Part shown: positions 18,548-28,573 of the stretch, piece after piece
How the letters are laid out: every line of letters starts with the position of its first letter
Numbering within the stretch: position 1 is the stretch's first letter
Source of the DNA: Lachnospiraceae bacterium
GTDB taxonomy: Bacteria > Bacillota > Clostridia > Lachnospirales > Lachnospiraceae
Direction of reading: 5' to 3'
NCBI GenBank assembly: GCA_013316825.1
Contig: WSLY01000006.1
Coordinates: forward strand, 44,199 to 108,198
DNA: 64,000 bases
Position numbers and translations under genes: made by a program
Notes under the pieces: generated by a model
Databases searched by the model: none
Told to the model about the DNA's origin: nothing
Seen by the model: only the letters and a program-made list of their open reading frames with translations

Positions 18548-20092
18548 ATGATAGTAAAGTTCATTATGTTACTGGCATTTTTTGGTGTGATGGTGGCAGT
18601 GGGGCTGTACGCCAGAAAACACGCGACGAATGTGGATGATTTTGTGTTGGGAGGCAGAAGCGTGGGACCATGGCTCACCGCCTTTGCCTATGGGACTTCT
18701 TATTTCAGTGCCGTGGTGTTTGTGGGTTATGCAGGGCAGTTTGGCTATAAGTACGGACTGTCCGCCACGTGGATTGGCATTGGCAATGCGGTAATCGGCT
18801 CGCTGCTTGCGTGGGTGGTATTAGGGCGGAGAACCCGCATTATGAGCAAGCACATGAAAGCGAAGACCATGCCGGATTATTTTGGAAAACGCTATGACAG
18901 CAATGCGCTGCGTATTGCGGCATCTGCCATCTCCTTTATTTTCCTGATTCCCTATACGGCTTCCGTCTACAACGGATTGTCCCGCCTTTTTGCAATGGCT
19001 TTTTCCGTTCCTTATGGGGTCTGCGTTGCTGTGATGGCGGCGTTGACTTGCATCTATGTGATTTTAGGCGGCTACATGGCGACGGCAATCAATGATTTTA
19101 TACAGGGTATTGTGATGCTTTTCGGTATTGTGGCGGTGATTGCGGCAGTACTTGGCGGACAGGGCGGTTTTATGAATGCAGTATTCAAGCTGTCGGAGAT
19201 TCCCAGTGACATTGCCGTGACGCAGGGGCAGCAGGGCGCTTTTGCTTCCTTCTTTGGTCCGGACCCCATAAACCTTTTGGGCGTCGTAATTCTGACCTCT
19301 TTAGGGACATGGGGGCTGCCGCAGATGGTACATAAATTTTATGCCATCCGCGATGAAAAGGCGGTCAAGACAGGCACGATTATTTCCACCGTCTTTGCGG
19401 TGGTAATTTCCGGCGGCTGCTATTTTCTCGGCGGCTTCGGACGGCTTTTTGACACAGAAAGCATCCGTAACGGACAGGGCGGCGTTATTTACGATGCCAT
19501 TATTCCTGCCATGCTTAATACGCTTCCCGATATTTTGATTGGCGTTGTGATTGTGCTGGTGCTGTCCGCTTCCATGTCAACGCTTTCTTCGCTGGTACTC
19601 ACCTCCAGTTCTACGCTGACGCTGGATTTGATACGGGGCAATATTGTGAAAAAGATGGATGACAAAAAACAGCTTTTGTGCATGAGAATCTTTCTGGTGG
19701 TTTTTGTGGCGGTTTCTGTGGCGCTTGCACTTGACCCGCCCACCTTTATTGCTCAGCTTATGGGCATCTCCTGGGGGGCGCTTGCAGGTGCGTTTTTAGC
19801 GCCGTTCCTTTATGGCTTGTACTGGAAGGGCGTAACCAGAGCGGCAGTGTGGGCAAGCTTTGCCTGCGGTGTCGGCATCACGGTGTTAAACATGTTCTTC
19901 CGCTTTATCGCTTCCCCCATAAACGCGGGCGCGGCGGCAATGATAGCAGGACTGGTTGTAGTGCCCCTTGTCAGCCTGATAACGCCGAAGATGAAGAAGG
20001 AAAAGACAGAGGAGCTGTTTGCCTGCTATGAAGAGAAAGTGGTAGTGGAGCAGAAGCTGGTGCTGACGGACGAAGATAAAAAGGCGCAGTAA
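18548..20092 (+). CDS. Sodium:solute symporter (SSS family)
   Basis: A 514-residue polytopic membrane protein of the SSS/SSF family, with about 13 hydrophobic segments. The N-terminal DDFVLGGRSVGPWLTAFAYG and the following TSYFSAVVFVGYAG are the classic signature around the Na+-coupled core. Other typical stretches are GKRYDSNALRI and a late SASMSTLSSLVLTSSSTLTLD, which usually lines the Na2 site. At the end of the aryl-acid locus it is a good candidate importer for aryl acids, although the family also moves sugars, proline, pantothenate and short acids. The ATG follows GGAGAAAGAGG; an upstream TTG is less likely. Confidence 0.9.
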   Translation: MIVKFIMLLAFFGVMVAVGLYARKHATNVDDFVLGGRSVGPWLTAFAYGTSYFSAVVFVGYAGQFGYKYGLSATWIGIGNAVIGSLLAWVVLGRRTRIMSKHMKAKTMPDYFGKRYDSNALRIAASAISFIFLIPYTASVYNGLSRLFAMAFSVPYGVCVAVMAALTCIYVILGGYMATAINDFIQGIVMLFGIVAVIAAVLGGQGGFMNAVFKLSEIPSDIAVTQGQQGAFASFFGPDPINLLGVVILTSLGTWGLPQMVHKFYAIRDEKAVKTGTIISTVFAVVISGGCYFLGGFGRLFDTESIRNGQGGVIYDAIIPAMLNTLPDILIGVVIVLVLSASMSTLSSLVLTSSSTLTLDLIRGNIVKKMDDKKQLLCMRIFLVVFVAVSVALALDPPTFIAQLMGISWGALAGAFLAPFLYGLYWKGVTRAAVWASFACGVGITVLNMFFRFIASPINAGAAAMIAGLVVVPLVSLITPKMKKEKTEELFACYEEKVVVEQKLVLTDEDKKAQ

Positions 20093-20161
20093 GCAGGCAG
20101 CATGCGCCGGCAGCAGGAACAGGAAATTACTTATGTGGGGAAAATAGGGAGGGAGGAGAAC

Positions 20162-21493
20162 ATGACAGGTACGATTGTTGCCATGATTGTTGTGGCGGCC
20201 TTTTTTGGAATATTTTTGGTGGGCGTGTTTCGGTCTTTCTATGTACTGAAAAAGGGCAGACAGGTGGATGTACGGGTACTTTCCTGTGTGCAGAGGACGT
20301 GCCGTGGTGAAGACGCAATCGGTGCGGTTTATTATGAGGTAACGGTTGACTTTTATGATTTAAAGGGAGAGACGATTGTAAAAATATTGCGCAGTGATAC
20401 GCAGTATTTGGCCGGCGATGTGATTCGCTGCCGGTATCTGGATAAGACGGGTATCTTACAGATGGAACCCGCAGAGGCTGAAAAGATTTCTGCGAAGTCT
20501 GGCATTTTACTGTTTCTAATTGCTTTTCTTATTTTTGCAGCGGTGTTGGGACTGGTCTTTACGGCACAGAAAAGGGGAGAATGGACAGAGAATGCGAAAT
20601 TGATTCTCGGCTATCTGATTGGCGCTGTCTTTACGGGAACAGGCATTCTGGGCATTCGTACCAAAATCAACATGGCGCATAAAATGCAGAATATGGTCAG
20701 CCGTACCGGTGTACTTGTGGACTATACGACGAAATATGGTACGGACAGTAAAGAATTGTACAGCCCTGTCTATGAATATGAGTGGGGCGGAGAACAAAGG
20801 CGGATTGGCTCCTCTGTGAGCGCAACCGGAAAAAAGTACCGCACCATAGGAAAAAAGGTGCATATTCTGGTGGACCCGCATACGGGGGAGGCATTTTGTC
20901 AGGAGGATAAAAAAACGGGGGCAAACATGCTGCTTCTAGCCGGAGTCGTGGGGATTGCTATACTTGTCCTGATGCTGGCAACGCAATTTCACGTATTGCC
21001 AAAGAGCGTTGCGGGAGGAGGCGGACAGGGGGGCGGCAGCCCTGCTTCTCAAAGGACGGAAAAAGTGGCGTTGGTAGAGATGTTCTGTTCTTATGAAGAT
21101 ACCGAAATGGAAATATTTAACTATGCGGCCGCTATTTATGAGGACGGAAGCGGGCAGCTTCTGCTTTTTCCCATGGTAACAAGGAGCGGTAAGGGCATAG
21201 ACCAAGAGATTGTGTTTAGGGTTTCTTCAGATGATATGGAGAAAATAACGGGCTGGATACAGCGCATAGATGTAGAAGGTCTGACACAAGGCCCACATCG
21301 GACGGAGGAAACGGAAGCATATGTTTCCCTGCAGATTTATGAGGATGGAAAGCAGTATTACGGAGGCGGCTACTGTGATGAGGGGATTTATGCAGATATC
21401 CGCAGTCTGCTTCAGACGATTGTGCCTGCAGATGCGTGGGAAGAGATGGAGAGACGGGAAACGGAGTATTATGGGGAGCCTCAAACGAAATGA
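20162..21493 (+). CDS. DUF3592-like membrane protein
   Basis: A 443-residue membrane protein. It has a first helix at ~4-26, then a beta-rich segment (VDVRVLSCVQRTC to GILQMEP), a helix pair at ~118-165, a second similar beta-rich segment (GVLVDYTTKYG to GEAFCQED), another helix (~258-276) and a C-terminal soluble domain. The two beta segments resemble DUF3592 domains, so the protein appears to carry two. No enzymatic motif is visible. The ATG lies 4-8 nt after GGGAGGAGAA. The gene lies between the symporter and the rimP promoter and may stand alone. Confidence 0.7.
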   Translation: MTGTIVAMIVVAAFFGIFLVGVFRSFYVLKKGRQVDVRVLSCVQRTCRGEDAIGAVYYEVTVDFYDLKGETIVKILRSDTQYLAGDVIRCRYLDKTGILQMEPAEAEKISAKSGILLFLIAFLIFAAVLGLVFTAQKRGEWTENAKLILGYLIGAVFTGTGILGIRTKINMAHKMQNMVSRTGVLVDYTTKYGTDSKELYSPVYEYEWGGEQRRIGSSVSATGKKYRTIGKKVHILVDPHTGEAFCQEDKKTGANMLLLAGVVGIAILVLMLATQFHVLPKSVAGGGGQGGGSPASQRTEKVALVEMFCSYEDTEMEIFNYAAAIYEDGSGQLLLFPMVTRSGKGIDQEIVFRVSSDDMEKITGWIQRIDVEGLTQGPHRTEETEAYVSLQIYEDGKQYYGGGYCDEGIYADIRSLLQTIVPADAWEEMERRETEYYGEPQTK

Positions 21494-21523
21494 GGAAAAT
21501 AGCGGTAAAAACGGAAAAAACTG

Positions 21524-21552
21524 TTGACATACCGTAAAAACAGGTATACACT
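21524..21552 (+). promoter_or_regulatory. Promoter of the rimP-nusA-infB operon
   Basis: A perfect TTGACA, a 17-bp spacer, then TACACT. It lies 136 nt before the rimP start, leaving a long leader that contains the hairpin at 21584-21604. Confidence 0.8.
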
Positions 21553-21583
21553 GAACGTAGCTGAATGATAGAGTACAGGATGA

Positions 21584-21604
21584 AGAGTGGACTTGCGCCA
21601 CTCT
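21584..21604 (+). promoter_or_regulatory. Leader hairpin in the rimP operon mRNA
   Basis: AGAGTGG and CCACTCT form a perfect 7-bp stem around a 7-nt loop about 25 nt after the predicted transcription start. TTCTTGTTGCTTG follows, a broken U-rich tract, so it could be a partial terminator or attenuator. NusA, encoded downstream, is known to feed back on its own operon in some bacteria, but no such link can be shown here. Confidence 0.5.
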
Positions 21605-21687
21605 TTCTTGTTGCTTGTGCAATTTGACGGCACAAATCAGGACTTAATAAGCGGAAAACTTCATATAGGAAAGGAAAAGGTGTGTGA

Positions 21688-22152
21688 ATGTCTAAAAGAG
21701 AGACATACGAGGCTAAGACGGAAGCGCTGCTGGCGCCCATTGCGGCGGCCGCCGGTGTGGAAATCTATGATGTAGAATACGGAAAGGAAGGAGCAGACTG
21801 GTATCTGCGGGCGTATATTGATAAGCCGGAGGGCGTCAATATCGAGGACTGCGAGAAAGTAAGCAGGGCGTTATCGGATGCGCTGGATAAAGAAGACTTT
21901 ATCGCAGATGCCTATATACTGGAGGTTTCCAGTCCGGGGCTTGGCAGGACGCTTAAAAAGGATAAGCATTTGGAGAAAAGCCTTGGGAGCGAGGTTGAGG
22001 TAAAGACCTATAAGCCGATTGAAAAGTGCAAGGAGTTTGCCGGCATATTGAAGGCATATGACAGGGATACCGTAACCATAGAGCTGGAGAGCGGGGAGAT
22101 GACTTTTTCAAAAAGCGACATTGCGCTTATCAGGCTTGCGTTTGATTTTTAG
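21688..22152 (+). CDS. rimP: Ribosome maturation factor RimP
   Basis: A 154-residue 30S assembly factor. Motifs typical of RimP are VEIYDVEYGKEGADWYLRAYIDKPEG in the N-terminal domain, IEDCEKVSRALSDALD, and VSSPGLGRTLKK, followed by a C-terminal SH3-like barrel. It is the first gene of the conserved operon ahead of nusA. AGGAAAAGG lies upstream of the ATG. Confidence 0.96.
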   Translation: MSKRETYEAKTEALLAPIAAAAGVEIYDVEYGKEGADWYLRAYIDKPEGVNIEDCEKVSRALSDALDKEDFIADAYILEVSSPGLGRTLKKDKHLEKSLGSEVEVKTYKPIEKCKEFAGILKAYDRDTVTIELESGEMTFSKSDIALIRLAFDF

Positions 22153-22220
22153 AAGGATTTGTATGAGGATACCGCAGCAGCGGTCTGTAAAATAGAGAGA
22201 AAACAGGAGGATAACGGAAA

Positions 22221-23417
22221 ATGAATAAGGAATTGATGGAAGCGCTTGATATATTGGAGAAGGAGAAGGAAATCAGTAAGGAAACCTTGTTTGAGGCGAT
22301 TGAAAATTCTCTGGTGACAGCATGCAAGAATCATTTTGGAAAGGCAGATAACATCAAGGTGGAAATCAACAGGGAAACCTGCGACTTTTTATGCTACGCC
22401 CAGAAAGAAGTGGTGGAAACGCAGGAAGAGGTGGAAGATGACTGCCTGCAGATTTCGCTTGCGGATGCAAGGGAAATTTTTTCTGAGGCACAGGCAGGAG
22501 AAACGGTAAATGTGGAAATCAAATCCAAGGAATTTGGGCGTATTGCCACCATGAATGCCAAAAATGTGATTCTGCAGAAAATACGCGAAGAAGAAAGAAG
22601 CGTGATTTACAATCAGTACTATGAGAAAGAAAAAGATGTCGTAACCGGCGTGGTACAGCGCTATATTGGACACAACATCAGCATCAATCTGGGAAAAGCG
22701 GACGCCATGCTAAACGAAAGCGAACAGGTAAAGGGCGAGATGTTCAAGCCGACGGAAAGAATCAAGGTTTATATTCTCGAGGTAAAGAACACACCGAAGG
22801 GTCCCCGCATCAATGTGAGCCGTACCCATCCGGAGCTGGTAAAGAGGCTGTTTGAGTCGGAAGTGATGGAAATCAAGGACGGCACCGTGGAAATTAAAAG
22901 CATTGCGAGGGAGGCCGGCAGCCGTACCAAGCTGGCGGTATGGAGCAACAATCCGAATGTGGATGCAGTGGGCGCCTGCGTAGGTATGAATGGCGCCAGA
23001 GTCAATGCCATTGTGGAGGAGCTGCGGGGAGAAAAGATAGATATTGTAAATTGGGACGAAAACCCCGGCAATCTGATTCAGAATGCACTTTCGCCCGCTA
23101 AAATTGTGGCAGTTTTTGCCGACCCTGACGAGAGGACGGCAAAGGTGGTGGTGCCGGATTACCAGTTATCCCTCGCGATTGGCAGGGAAGGACAGAATGC
23201 AAGGCTCGCAGCAAGGCTTACAGGCTATAAAATAGATATCAAGTCGGAAACGCAGGCAAAGGATGCGCCCGGCTTCAGGTACGAAGATTATATGGACGAA
23301 TTTGACGAGTATGGCGAAGAAGAGAGCTATGCGGAGGAATACGAAGAAAGCGGCGAAGCGTCTTATGAGGAAGCCTATGAGTCCGGCGAGGAGGTTTTTG
23401 AGGGCGATAATGAGTAA
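22221..23417 (+). CDS. nusA: Transcription termination/antitermination factor NusA
   Basis: A 398-residue protein with the RNA-polymerase-binding N-terminal domain (~1-125), an S1 domain (~135-200, VVTGVVQRYIGHNISINLGKADAML), and two KH domains (containing GACVGMNGARVNAI and AIGREGQNARLAARLTGYKIDI). The last ~45 residues are strongly acidic and repetitive (EEYEESGEASYEEAYES). They replace the C-terminal repeats of proteobacterial NusA. The stop overlaps ylxR by 8 bp. Confidence 0.97.
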   Translation: MNKELMEALDILEKEKEISKETLFEAIENSLVTACKNHFGKADNIKVEINRETCDFLCYAQKEVVETQEEVEDDCLQISLADAREIFSEAQAGETVNVEIKSKEFGRIATMNAKNVILQKIREEERSVIYNQYYEKEKDVVTGVVQRYIGHNISINLGKADAMLNESEQVKGEMFKPTERIKVYILEVKNTPKGPRINVSRTHPELVKRLFESEVMEIKDGTVEIKSIAREAGSRTKLAVWSNNPNVDAVGACVGMNGARVNAIVEELRGEKIDIVNWDENPGNLIQNALSPAKIVAVFADPDERTAKVVVPDYQLSLAIGREGQNARLAARLTGYKIDIKSETQAKDAPGFRYEDYMDEFDEYGEEESYAEEYEESGEASYEEAYESGEEVFEGDNE

Positions 23418-23682
23418 AAAGATTCCATTGAGACAATGTATAGGATGTGGCGGGATGAAGGGAAAAAAAGAAATGCTGCGCGTCTTAAAAACCACGGAAG
23501 GTCCGATTGTTTTAGATGTAACAGGTAAAAAGAACGGAAGAGGCGCATACCTTTGTAAGAGTGTGGAATGTCTGAAAAAAGCAAAAAAGAACAAGGGTCT
23601 GGAGCGTTCCTTCAAAATGAGTATTCCGAACGAAGTCTATGAAGACTTAGAAAAGGAGTTTGGCGAGATTGAAGCAGAATAA
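23410..23682 (+). CDS. ylxR: YlxR family RNA-binding protein
   Basis: A 90-residue basic protein with the DUF448 signature RQCIGCGGMKGKKEMLRV and GRGAYLCKSVECLKKAKK. Members bind RNA, and recent work links the Bacillus homologue to RNase P modulation. The start ATG is inside the end of nusA (8-bp overlap), and the 3' end overlaps ylxQ. A much longer in-frame extension upstream is only the nusA shadow. Confidence 0.93.
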   Translation: MSKKIPLRQCIGCGGMKGKKEMLRVLKTTEGPIVLDVTGKKNGRGAYLCKSVECLKKAKKNKGLERSFKMSIPNEVYEDLEKEFGEIEAE

Positions 23683-23983
23683 GATATACATGTTACTGGG
23701 TCTGGCAATGAAAGGCAGAAACGTGGTGAGCGGAGAATTTGCTACGGAAAACGCCGTGCGAAGCGGTTCTGCCATGCTGGTTATTGTGGCAGAGGATGCG
23801 TCAGACAATACGAAAAAGCGATTTCAGGATAAATGTTCTTACTACAAAGTGCCCATTTGTACATATGGGACAAAAGAAGAACTGGGCCATGCAATGGGAA
23901 AAGAGCAGCGGTCCGCGGTCGCAGTTACGGACAGAGGTCTGGCACGCGCGTTGAAAGACCATCTGGAAGCTATACAAAATTAG
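23669..23983 (+). CDS. ylxQ: L7Ae-family RNA-binding protein YlxQ
   Basis: A 104-residue protein of the L7Ae/L30e/S12e/Gadd45 family, which binds kink-turn RNAs. The sequence LLGLAMKGRNVVSGEFATENAVRSG is the typical N-terminal segment, followed by LVIVAEDASDNTKKRFQDKC. The start is taken as the TTG at 23669, 10 nt after AGGAG. The TTG at 23660 would leave almost no spacing. It overlaps the end of ylxR by 14 bp and precedes infB by 16 bp. Confidence 0.9.
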   Translation: MKQNKIYMLLGLAMKGRNVVSGEFATENAVRSGSAMLVIVAEDASDNTKKRFQDKCSYYKVPICTYGTKEELGHAMGKEQRSAVAVTDRGLARALKDHLEAIQN

Positions 23984-23999
23984 GAGGTAGTGAAGAAGC

Positions 24000-26900
24000 A
24001 TGGCAAAAATGAAGATACATGAGCTGGCAAAAGAGGTAGAAAAGCAGAGCAAGGAAGTGATTGCGTTTCTGCAGGAAAAAGGGATAGAAGCGAAAGCGGC
24101 ACAGAGTACCGTCGAGGAGGATGCGGCAGAGCTGGTGAGGAAGCATTTTGGAACAAATGCAAAAAAGCCGGAGCCCACAGGGGAAAAACAACCTGCCGGG
24201 GAAAAACAACCTGCCGGGGAAAAACAACCTGTCGGGGAAAAGCCGCCGGCTGGGGAAAAGCAGCCGCAGGCGGAGAAGAAGCCGGAGGAAACAAAGAAAC
24301 CGGAGGAAGCGCCCAAGAAGAAAAAGACCATTATCGTGGTGAGTAATCCCCAGAATTCCCGTGCGCCCGGGCAGCAGGGAGGTAACAGACCGCAGGGGAA
24401 CGGACAAAACAGGAATAATGCGGCTTTAAGGCAGGGACAGAATGGGAAGCAGGGGCAGAACGCTAGACCTGCTCAAAATGTAAGGGCGGGACAAAATGCG
24501 CCGGTAAGACCTATCAAACCGCTGACGCCGCCATCTCCTACGCCGAGCGTACAGATGGTGCCGCCGCCAAGACCGCAGAAGACGCGTGGTGAGCAGAACA
24601 CAGTTCTTGAAAAGCCGCAGAATCAGGCAGTAGAAAATACGCAGGGGGAAGCTGTAGTGGTAGAAAAGCCGCAGGTGGAAAAGGTACAGGCAGAAAAGGT
24701 GCAGGAAAATGTAACTGCAAATGTAAGTACAAATGTAATTGCAAATGCAAACGCAGAGAACAGACAGCCGAGACCACAGGGAGAACGGAACAGGCAGCAA
24801 AATAACCAGAACCGGAATAATCAGAGCGGGCAGGGCTTTTCACAAAACCGGAACGGGCAGAACGGACAGAACCGGAACGGGCAGGGCTCTTTACAAAACC
24901 GAAATGGACAGAATAGAAACGGAAAGACCGGTCAAGGCTATAATCAGACAAGGACGGGAGGCGAGAGACCTTCTTATGGCAGCAGGGAAAACAACAGAGG
25001 CGACAGACCGCAGGGCGCAAGGCAGGATAGAAGAACTGACGGCGGCAATAGGCAGGGCTCGTACAATAATCAAGGCGGCTTCCGCGGCGGCAATACTAAT
25101 GCAGGCGGCGAAAGGAGCTTCGGTAATAGCGGGCGCGATAGCAGAGGCAATGGAGGGCAGAGAGATAACTTCAGAAAGCCGGGCGCAGGCAAAGGCTTTG
25201 TGGCAGAGGCTCCAATCAAGGATGCCGAAAAGCATAGAGATGAAGAAAAGCGCCGCATCAGTCAGGAGAAGGATAAGCGCTCCCGCAAGGACTTTATCTA
25301 TGAAGAGGAAGATGCACAGGTAAAGAACAAGCCGGGCAGGTTTATCAAGCCGGAGAAAAAGAAAGAAGAGGTGGCGGAAGAGGTTATCAAGGTTATCGTA
25401 CTGCCGGATACCATTACCATCAAGGAATTGGCGGAAAAGATGAAAATACAGTCCTCCGCCATCATTAAGAAGCTGTTTTTAGAGGGTAAAATCGTGACGC
25501 TGAATCAGGAGATTTCTTATGAGGAAGCGGAAAATATTGCGATGGAGTATGATATCCTCTGTGAAAAGGAAGTCAAGGTAGACGTTATTGAAGAGCTCTT
25601 AAAGGAAGACGAGGAGCAGGAAGAGGAGAAAACACAGAGACCTCCCGTTATCTGTGTTATGGGGCATGTCGACCACGGAAAAACCTCTCTGCTTGACGCA
25701 ATTCGTAAAACGAATGTGACGGATAAGGAAGCGGGCGGTATCACACAGCATATCGGTGCTTATACCGTTTCTGTAAATGACAGGAAGATTACATTTCTGG
25801 ATACGCCCGGGCATGAGGCGTTTACCGCGATGCGTATGCGCGGCGCCAATGCGACGGATATTGCGATTTTGGTGGTTGCAGCGGACGACGGCGTGATGCC
25901 GCAGACAGTGGAGGCGATTAACCATGCCAAAGCCGCTGGGATTGAGATTGTGGTGGCTGTCAACAAAATAGATAAGCCCAATGCCAATATTGACAGGGTG
26001 AAGCAGGAGCTTACGGAATATGAGCTGATTCCGGTGGATTGGGGCGGAACGACGGAATTTGTTCCCGTATCCGCAAAGTCGGGAGAAGGCATTGAGGAGC
26101 TTTTGGAGACCATTCTGCTGACCTCCGATATTTTAGAGCTGAAGGCAAATCCGAACAGGCGCGCCAGAGGTCTTGTGATTGAGGCTGAGCTTGACAAGGG
26201 ACGCGGACCTGTCGCTACCGTGCTGGTGCAGAAGGGTACGCTCCATGTAGGAGACTTTATTTCGGCAGGCGCAAGCCACGGCAAGGTGCGTGCCATGATA
26301 GACGACAAGGGCAGGCGGGTGAAGGAAGCAGGACCTTCCACACCGGTGGAAATACTGGGCTTAAGCGATGTGCCCAGCGCAGGCGAAGTCTTTCTGGCAC
26401 ATGAAAATGATAAGACGGCGAAATCCTTTGCAGAAACCTATCTGGCGCAGAATAAAGAAAAAATGCTGGAGGAGACAAAGAGCAAGATGTCTCTGGATGA
26501 TTTGTTCTCTCAGATTCAGGAGGGCAATTTAAAGGAGCTGAACCTGATTGTCAAGGCGGACGTACAAGGCAGCGTGGAGGCGGTAAAGCAGAGTCTGTTA
26601 AAGCTTTCCAACGAAGAGGTAGTGGTAAAGTGCATACACGGCGGCGTGGGCGCCATCAACGAATCCGACGTTATGCTGGCAAGCGCTTCCTCTGCGATTA
26701 TTATCGGCTTTAACGTGCGGCCGGATGTAACTGCCAAGACCATCGCGGAGCGAGAGGGCGTGGATGTCAGGCTGTACCGCGTTATCTATCAGGCAATCGA
26801 GGACATCGAGGCAGCCATGAAGGGCATGTTGGACCCGATATTCGAGGAAAAGGTTATCGGACACGCAGAAGTGCGCCAGCTCTTCAAGGCATCTGCAGTG

Positions 26901-27137
26901 GGCAATATTGCAGGTTCCTATGTATTGGATGGTATGTTCCAAAGAAACTGCAAGGTGCGTATCAGCCGTGAAGGAAAACAGATATTTGAAGGCGAACTGG
27001 CTTCCCTAAAGCGTTTCAAGGACGACGTAAAGGAAGTGAAGGCAGGCTACGAGTGCGGACTTGTATTTGAAGGCTTTGACCAGATGCAGGAGCTGGATAT
27101 CGTAGAAGCTTATGTTATGGTTGAGGTACCAAGGTAG
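24000..27137 (+). CDS. infB: Translation initiation factor IF-2
   Basis: A 1045-residue GTPase that places initiator tRNA on the 30S subunit. The N-terminal ~55 residues are the IF-2N domain ([20 protein letters not shown]). Residues ~55-460 are a very long low-complexity linker rich in Asn, Gln, Gly and Arg, with PAGEKQ repeats (DNA 24180-24260). A second IF-2N-like domain follows. The G domain has [23 protein letters not shown] and NKID, followed by domains II-IV. The linker makes it longer than Bacillus IF-2 (~716 residues). AGGAGG precedes the ATG. Confidence 0.97.
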   Translation: MAKMKIHELAKEVEKQSKEVIAFLQEKGIEAKAAQSTVEEDAAELVRKHFGTNAKKPEPTGEKQPAGEKQPAGEKQPVGEKPPAGEKQPQAEKKPEETKKPEEAPKKKKTIIVVSNPQNSRAPGQQGGNRPQGNGQNRNNAALRQGQNGKQGQNARPAQNVRAGQNAPVRPIKPLTPPSPTPSVQMVPPPRPQKTRGEQNTVLEKPQNQAVENTQGEAVVVEKPQVEKVQAEKVQENVTANVSTNVIANANAENRQPRPQGERNRQQNNQNRNNQSGQGFSQNRNGQNGQNRNGQGSLQNRNGQNRNGKTGQGYNQTRTGGERPSYGSRENNRGDRPQGARQDRRTDGGNRQGSYNNQGGFRGGNTNAGGERSFGNSGRDSRGNGGQRDNFRKPGAGKGFVAEAPIKDAEKHRDEEKRRISQEKDKRSRKDFIYEEEDAQVKNKPGRFIKPEKKKEEVAEEVIKVIVLPDTITIKELAEKMKIQSSAIIKKLFLEGKIVTLNQEISYEEAENIAMEYDILCEKEVKVDVIEELLKEDEEQEEEKTQRPPVICVMGHVDHGKTSLLDAIRKTNVTDKEAGGITQHIGAYTVSVNDRKITFLDTPGHEAFTAMRMRGANATDIAILVVAADDGVMPQTVEAINHAKAAGIEIVVAVNKIDKPNANIDRVKQELTEYELIPVDWGGTTEFVPVSAKSGEGIEELLETILLTSDILELKANPNRRARGLVIEAELDKGRGPVATVLVQKGTLHVGDFISAGASHGKVRAMIDDKGRRVKEAGPSTPVEILGLSDVPSAGEVFLAHENDKTAKSFAETYLAQNKEKMLEETKSKMSLDDLFSQIQEGNLKELNLIVKADVQGSVEAVKQSLLKLSNEEVVVKCIHGGVGAINESDVMLASASSAIIIGFNVRPDVTAKTIAEREGVDVRLYRVIYQAIEDIEAAMKGMLDPIFEEKVIGHAEVRQLFKASAVGNIAGSYVLDGMFQRNCKVRISREGKQIFEGELASLKRFKDDVKEVKAGYECGLVFEGFDQMQELDIVEAYVMVEVPR

Positions 27138-27204
27138 TTTCATCGGTAAAAAGAAAAACTGGCGGTCATTCTTTGCAAATTGCTTAGCAGTATGGAGATT
27201 ATGA

Positions 27205-27561
27205 ATGAGAAAGAATAGTTTAAAGAGTACCCGTATTAACGGGGAGGTGCAGCGAGTGCTGGCGGAGATTATCCGCGGGGATATCAAGGACCCGCGGATA
27301 AGCCCGCTGACAAGCGTGGTTGCCGTGGAGGTTGCACCGGATTTAAAGACCTGTAAGGCGTGGATTAGCGTGCTGGGTGATGATAAGGCAAGAGAAGATA
27401 CCTATAAAGGCTTAAAGAGCGCGGAAGGATATATCAAAAACCAGCTTGCCAAGACGGTGAATCTGCGGAATACGCCGGAGATTACCTTTATCATGGACCA
27501 GTCTATTGAGTATGGCGTCAATATGTCCAAAAAAATAGATGAGGTCATGAAGGGGGAGTAG
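27205..27561 (+). CDS. rbfA: Ribosome-binding factor A
   Basis: A 118-residue KH-fold protein that helps mature the 16S rRNA 5' end. Typical segments are RINGEVQRVLAEIIRGDIKDPR at the N-terminus and LRNTPEITFIMDQSIEYGV near the C-terminus. It lies 67 bp after infB in the conserved order. Confidence 0.95.
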   Translation: MRKNSLKSTRINGEVQRVLAEIIRGDIKDPRISPLTSVVAVEVAPDLKTCKAWISVLGDDKAREDTYKGLKSAEGYIKNQLAKTVNLRNTPEITFIMDQSIEYGVNMSKKIDEVMKGE

Positions 27562-27598
27562 ACCCTGTGCAGAAAGCATGTGCGGAAAGGGGGAGAGT

Positions 27599-28573
27599 AT
27601 GGATTTAGCGAAGGAGTGTGCAGGCGCAAAGCGCATTGGCATCAGTACACATATCAGACCGGACGGCGATGCCGTCGGCTCGTCAGCGGCGTTGTACCTG
27701 TATTTGAAAAAACGGTTTCCGGAAGCGGAACTTAAGCTTTTTATGGAAACGCCTCCCGACTGTTTCGGATATATACAGTGTTTGTCTGATATGGATTCCG
27801 AATATGCGTATGAAGAGGTTTTTGACGTTTTTTTTGCACTGGATACCGTGCCTGAACGGATGGGGGCGGCGGAAGCTTTTTTTTACGCCGCCAAAAAGAA
27901 AATAAATATAGACCATCATATCAGCAATCAAAATGGGAGCGGTGATGTTAATGTAGTAAAACCGGAGGTTGGTTCCACTTCGGAAGTGCTTTACGGACTG
28001 TTTGAAGAGGCATATCTGGATAAGGATATTGCGATGGCGCTGTACACGGGAATCATTCACGATACGGGCGTGTTCCAATACTCCAATACCACGCCCGAGA
28101 CCATGCGGATTGCGGCAAGGCTGATGGAGTTTGGATTTCCTTTTCATAAAATTATCGAGGAGAGCTTTTACCAGAAAACCTACCGGCAGAATCAGATACT
28201 GGGCAGGGCGCTGATGGAGAGCATCTGTTTTATGGACGGCAAATGTATTGTGAGCTGTGTCGATAAAAAGATGATGGAGTTTTATGATGCAAAGCCCTCG
28301 GATTTGGACGGCATTGTCAACCAGCTTCGAAACATGAAAGGGGTGTGCTGCGCCGTATTTATGTATGAGACGGACCTGTTGGAGTACAAGGTCAGTATGC
28401 GCTCCAACGAAATGGTGGACGTGTCAAAGGTGGCGTCTTACTTTGGCGGCGGCGGGCATATGCGGGCGGCAGGCTGTACCATGAAAGGAACGGCGCATGA
28501 CGTCATCAATAATTTATCCCTACATATTGAAGAGCAGTTAAAGGAAAACGAAGTATGTACAACGGAGTCATAA
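27599..28573 (+). CDS. nrnA: DHH-family oligoribonuclease / pAp phosphatase NrnA
   Basis: A 324-residue DHH/DHHA1 phosphoesterase that removes short RNA oligomers and dephosphorylates 3'-phosphoadenosine 5'-phosphate. Catalytic motifs are HIRPDGDAVGSS (~17-28), NIDHHISN, HDTGVFQYSNT, and the DHHA1 GGGGHMRAAG near the end. The ATG at 27599 follows GGGGGAGAG. A start 21 nt upstream lacks a site. The last 19 bp overlap truB. Confidence 0.94.
   Translation: MDLAKECAGAKRIGISTHIRPDGDAVGSSAALYLYLKKRFPEAELKLFMETPPDCFGYIQCLSDMDSEYAYEEVFDVFFALDTVPERMGAAEAFFYAAKKKINIDHHISNQNGSGDVNVVKPEVGSTSEVLYGLFEEAYLDKDIAMALYTGIIHDTGVFQYSNTTPETMRIAARLMEFGFPFHKIIEESFYQKTYRQNQILGRALMESICFMDGKCIVSCVDKKMMEFYDAKPSDLDGIVNQLRNMKGVCCAVFMYETDLLEYKVSMRSNEMVDVSKVASYFGGGGHMRAAGCTMKGTAHDVINNLSLHIEEQLKENEVCTTES

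Noticed and set aside
24180..24260. 18-bp repeats as an intergenic repeat element
   Set aside because: They are in frame inside infB and encode PAGEKQ repeats of the IF-2 linker.
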